From G965276675 sp965276675 (GTDB lineage: Bacteria; Acidobacteriota; Terriglobia; Terriglobales; Acidobacteriaceae): 64,000 nt of DNA. The DNA is taken from positions 3,286,001-3,350,000 of the forward strand of contig OZ255624.1 of the NCBI GenBank assembly GCA_965276675.1, read 5' to 3'. Position numbers and translations under genes: made by a program. Within the stretch, counting starts at the first letter, position 1. Every line of letters begins with the position of its first letter. Below the pieces are notes generated by a model. The model was given only the letters and a program-made list of their open reading frames with translations. It was not told the DNA's origin and searched no databases. Shown piece after piece: positions 61,809-64,000 of this stretch.

Positions 61809-62963
61809 ATGACAGATGTAGTTGCTGGAAGATCCTTGACAGAGACGCAATCACAATCCGGAAAGACCATTGCTGTAGCCATGTCCGGAGGGGTGGACTC
61901 GTCGGCTGTGGCGGCGATGCTCAAGGACGAGGGGCACACGCTAATCGGCTTGACGATGCAGCTGTGGAACCAGCGTCGGCTGGCTGGCCGCGAGGGCATG
62001 CCGGAGCAGGTGCAGGGGCGATGCTGCTCGATCGACGATGTCTACGATGCACGGCGGGTCGCCGAGGGGCTGGGCATTCCCTACTACCTGGTTAACCATC
62101 AGGAGCGCTTTGAGCGCGAGGTGGTCAAGCCGTTTGTGAGTGAATATCTCGCCGGGCGCACGCCCATTCCGTGCAGCCTTTGCAATAACCACCTGAAGTT
62201 TGACCAGCTGCTACTGACCGCGCGACAGATCGGCGCGGACCTGATTGCAACCGGGCACTACGCCCGCAACGAGTATGACCCGGAGCGCGGCCGTTGGCTG
62301 CTGAAGCGGCCCGCGGACCGCAGTAAGGACCAGACCTACTTCCTCTTCGGACTGACGCAGGATCAGCTGGCGCACACTCTCTTCCCCCTGGGCAACTTCA
62401 CCAAGCCGGAGGTGCGGGAGCAAGCTCGCGAGCACGGGCTGGCGCTTGCCGACAAGCCGGACTCGCAGGAGATCTGTTTTATCCCGGGCGGCGACTACAA
62501 GCAGTTCATCGACGCCTATTTGGATGAGCAGGGTGAGGCCATGCCGGATACGGCTGGTGAGCTGGTGACCGTCTCGGGCGAGGTAAGCGGGCGGCACACC
62601 GGCATCCATAACTTCACTGTCGGTCAACGGAAGGGGCTGGGGTTGGCGTCGCCGACGCCGCTCTACGTGATCGGGATCGACGCGAGTACAAAGCGGGTGA
62701 CCGTGGGCAGTGAGCCGGAGTTGATGATCACTGAGTTAAGAGCGCGACAGCTGAACTGGATCGCAGTCGAGGAGTTGACCGCTCCCATGCGCGTGCAGGC
62801 GAAGATTCGCCATCGCCATGAGCCAGCGTGGGCGACCATAGCGCCGAGCGATCCGGATGAGGTAGTGGCGATCTTTGATGAGCCAGTCCGCGCGGTAACG
62901 CCTGGGCAGGCTGCTGTCTTTTACCAAGATGATCTGGTGGTCGGAGGCGGATGGATCGCGTGA
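61809..62963 (+). CDS. mnmA: tRNA-specific 2-thiouridylase MnmA
   Basis: 384 residues. PP-loop 'IAVAMSGGVDSSAVAAML', 'LIGLTMQLWNQRRL', the catalytic Cys pair in 'PIPCSLCNNHLKFDQLL' and 'SQEICFIPGGDYKQF', 'GADLIATGHYARNEY', 'KDQTYFLFGLTQDQL' and the C-terminal beta barrel 'YQDDLVVGGGWIA'. It adds sulfur to U34 of tRNA-Lys, -Glu and -Gln with ATP. Sulfur would come from the desulfurase encoded just upstream. There may be an extra N-terminal stretch of about 20 residues before the PP-loop. Confidence 0.95.
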   Translation: MTDVVAGRSLTETQSQSGKTIAVAMSGGVDSSAVAAMLKDEGHTLIGLTMQLWNQRRLAGREGMPEQVQGRCCSIDDVYDARRVAEGLGIPYYLVNHQERFEREVVKPFVSEYLAGRTPIPCSLCNNHLKFDQLLLTARQIGADLIATGHYARNEYDPERGRWLLKRPADRSKDQTYFLFGLTQDQLAHTLFPLGNFTKPEVREQAREHGLALADKPDSQEICFIPGGDYKQFIDAYLDEQGEAMPDTAGELVTVSGEVSGRHTGIHNFTVGQRKGLGLASPTPLYVIGIDASTKRVTVGSEPELMITELRARQLNWIAVEELTAPMRVQAKIRHRHEPAWATIAPSDPDEVVAIFDEPVRAVTPGQAAVFYQDDLVVGGGWIA

Positions 62964-62988
62964 ATTCATCCGTCTCGAGTTGTAACGC

Positions 62989-63477
62989 TTACTCGCGCTC
63001 TGTCTGCCGCAGCTTCTCCACACCCACTTTTATGCCGTAGATGATGCTGCTGATCTGCCGGATTGGCAGAGACAACCCATGCTGCACCGCCGAGGTGGCG
63101 TTACCGATGCCATCCAGGGTGTCGGTAACTATGTCGTCAACGCGAGCAGCTTGGTGATGGGTGCGCGACATCACCTCGTTGACCGTGTGGCCAACCTTTT
63201 TAGCTTCGTCGCGAACGGTATGGCTTACGTCCACTGCATTGGTTGAGATTGTCTTCACCTTAGGAGTGAGGTCCTCGACGATTCCTCGTACGTTAGCGAC
63301 AATTGGCGTAATCTGCGGCTCCAGATCTTTGTGGTAGTGATCTAGAAGCTCGTGAACCTTCCGTCGCGTTTTGAACGCCGCCACTGCCAGCGCCAAGACT
63401 ACGCCAACCTGAATAAGAACACTGATGCCGATCACAATGGTGAGGGCCAGTAAAACACCTGTCAGAGCGTCGTGCAT
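62989..63477 (-). CDS. Hypothetical DUF948-like membrane/coiled-coil protein
   Basis: 162 residues. One N-terminal span ('VLLALTIVIGISVLIQVGVV' region), then a long amphipathic helical part ('LEPQITPIVANVRGIVEDLT', 'VDVSHTVRDEAKKVGHTVNE') reminiscent of DUF948 or methyl-accepting-like coiled coils, ending 'VGVEKLRQTERE'. No catalytic motif. It sits 63 bases after the YtxH-like gene, same strand, a pairing often seen in Gram-negative stress loci. Probably an inner-membrane stress protein. Confidence 0.72.
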   Translation of the reverse strand: MHDALTGVLLALTIVIGISVLIQVGVVLALAVAAFKTRRKVHELLDHYHKDLEPQITPIVANVRGIVEDLTPKVKTISTNAVDVSHTVRDEAKKVGHTVNEVMSRTHHQAARVDDIVTDTLDGIGNATSAVQHGLSLPIRQISSIIYGIKVGVEKLRQTERE

Positions 63478-63540
63478 GCGAGCAAAACCCTTCGGATTGG
63501 CGTAGCTGTTAGAGGTGGAGGTGGTGCTGTGCCGTGCACC

Positions 63541-63927
63541 TTAGCTATGGGTCGGCTCAGACGAACTCGTGGAACGGTAGGCCTGCTTGCCAGCATCCAC
63601 TGCCTGAGCAACCTTATCGGTCTGCTCGTTCACGACTTGGCGGCCCCGGTCCACATACTGGTCCCACTGCGAGCGGCCCTTGTCTACGTAGTCCTTGCCT
63701 TTGTCGACATACTCGCTCAGCTGCTCTTTGCTGGTGTCCACAATGCCGCTCACCTTATCTGCCGCTTCGCGCGAGCGCTGCCGGACATATTCAGACCCTT
63801 CGCGCGCACTCGAGGCTAAATCATCCCGTGTCTCGCGGCCGGTTTTGGGGGCGTAAAGCACGCCAAGAACCGCACCTGCACCGAGCCCCAGCAAAAACCA
63901 ACTAAACCCACCCTTATCGGAAGCCAT
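63541..63927 (-). CDS. YtxH-domain general-stress-like protein
   Basis: 128 residues from Met at 63927, which has AAGGAGAATG just upstream. 'GGFSWFLLGLGAGAVLGVLY' is a glycine-rich span and 'APKTGRETRDDLASSA' the YtxH signature, followed by a helical tail with repeats ('DKGKDYVDKGRSQWDQYVDR', 'GRQVVNEQTDKVAQAVDAG') like LEA/apolipoprotein helices. Members are linked to general stress in Bacillus. It is probably an inner-membrane protein co-transcribed with the DUF948-like gene. Confidence 0.85.
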   Translation of the reverse strand: MASDKGGFSWFLLGLGAGAVLGVLYAPKTGRETRDDLASSAREGSEYVRQRSREAADKVSGIVDTSKEQLSEYVDKGKDYVDKGRSQWDQYVDRGRQVVNEQTDKVAQAVDAGKQAYRSTSSSEPTHS

Positions 63928-64000
63928 ATCATTCTCCTTAGCAGTGATCGCCTTTATACAGGAATCCAATACCGTACAGCCTTCCCGGGCTAACCTGCGT

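Noticed and set aside
1..64000. CRISPR arrays, rRNA genes, toxin-antitoxin or restriction systems
   Set aside because: I saw no regularly spaced repeats, no rRNA-like sequence and no recognisable defence proteins on either strand.

Overview
The window reads as a chromosomal segment of a soil Acidobacteriota, probably class Terriglobia (Acidobacteriaceae; an Edaphobacter, Granulicella or Terriglobus relative). The evidence is an Oar-type TonB receptor with an N-terminal carboxypeptidase-regulatory-like domain, large NHL/choice-of-anchor secreted proteins, and sugar-acid catabolic genes next to decayed insertion sequences, all at fairly high GC. No rRNA gene is present, so the genus cannot be fixed.

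The window has two halves that meet at a tRNA-Ser(CGA) gene (39115-39206). Left of it, on the side of the tRNA 3' end, lies an accessory region of about 39 kb that starts with the C-terminal stub of a tyrosine recombinase right beside the tRNA. This is the classical layout of an island inserted into a tRNA. It holds: (a) 1-9.2 kb, a sugar-acid set with a partial glycoside hydrolase-like protein, an HpcH/HpaI aldolase, a D-2-hydroxyacid dehydrogenase, two ACS-type MFS carriers and a GntR/FCD regulator, interrupted by MarR, amidohydrolase and IS6 debris; (b) 9.2-19.4 kb, a SusD-less polysaccharide-use cluster with an Oar-like receptor, SMP-30 lactonase, a discoidin/clan-A hydrolase, a GH36 alpha-galactosidase and a second hydroxyacid dehydrogenase, with a perfect palindrome TTGTATACAA between receptor and regulator; (c) 19.4-33.8 kb, a gene graveyard with remnants of dnaE2, ISKra4 and IS630 elements, an amidohydrolase with three single-base deletions, a HAD phosphatase, a carboxylesterase/dehydrogenase chimera, an internally deleted IS6 element with intact ends, and ureC and ureG. 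Among these sit an intact 1004-residue NHL protein, a CPA1 antiporter and an amidohydrolase-like lipoprotein; (d) 33.8-38.6 kb, a small sugar-uptake and isomerisation operon (SSS symporter, TIM-barrel isomerase, PMI-like cupin, broken mutarotase).

Right of the tRNA is a denser, more stable region. From 53.1 down to 39.3 kb one leftward cluster makes and exports an extracellular polysaccharide: GT4, GT2, Wzc-like tyrosine kinase, Wza-like SLBB export protein, RfbD, RfbC, RfbB, RfbA, a hexapeptide acyltransferase, GT4, UDP-glucose dehydrogenase and UDP-glucuronate decarboxylase. It supplies dTDP-L-rhamnose, UDP-glucuronate and UDP-xylose but lacks recognisable flippase, polymerase and initiating transferase genes. 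From 53.3 to 64 kb come a deleted PQQ dehydrogenase, acidobacterial hypotheticals including two tandem coiled-coil membrane paralogues, then housekeeping genes: glycine oxidase-like ThiO, citrate synthase, a DinB-like protein, cysteine desulfurase with MnmA (tRNA 2-thiolation), and two small envelope/stress proteins.

I did not find a clearly new defence or mobile system. The most informative points are the receptor/regulator operator, the tRNA-Ser/integrase junction, the chimeric remnants, the internally deleted IS6 element, the probable ATT start of rfbC, and the paralogous coiled-coil pair. All family calls come from reading motifs, without database searches.
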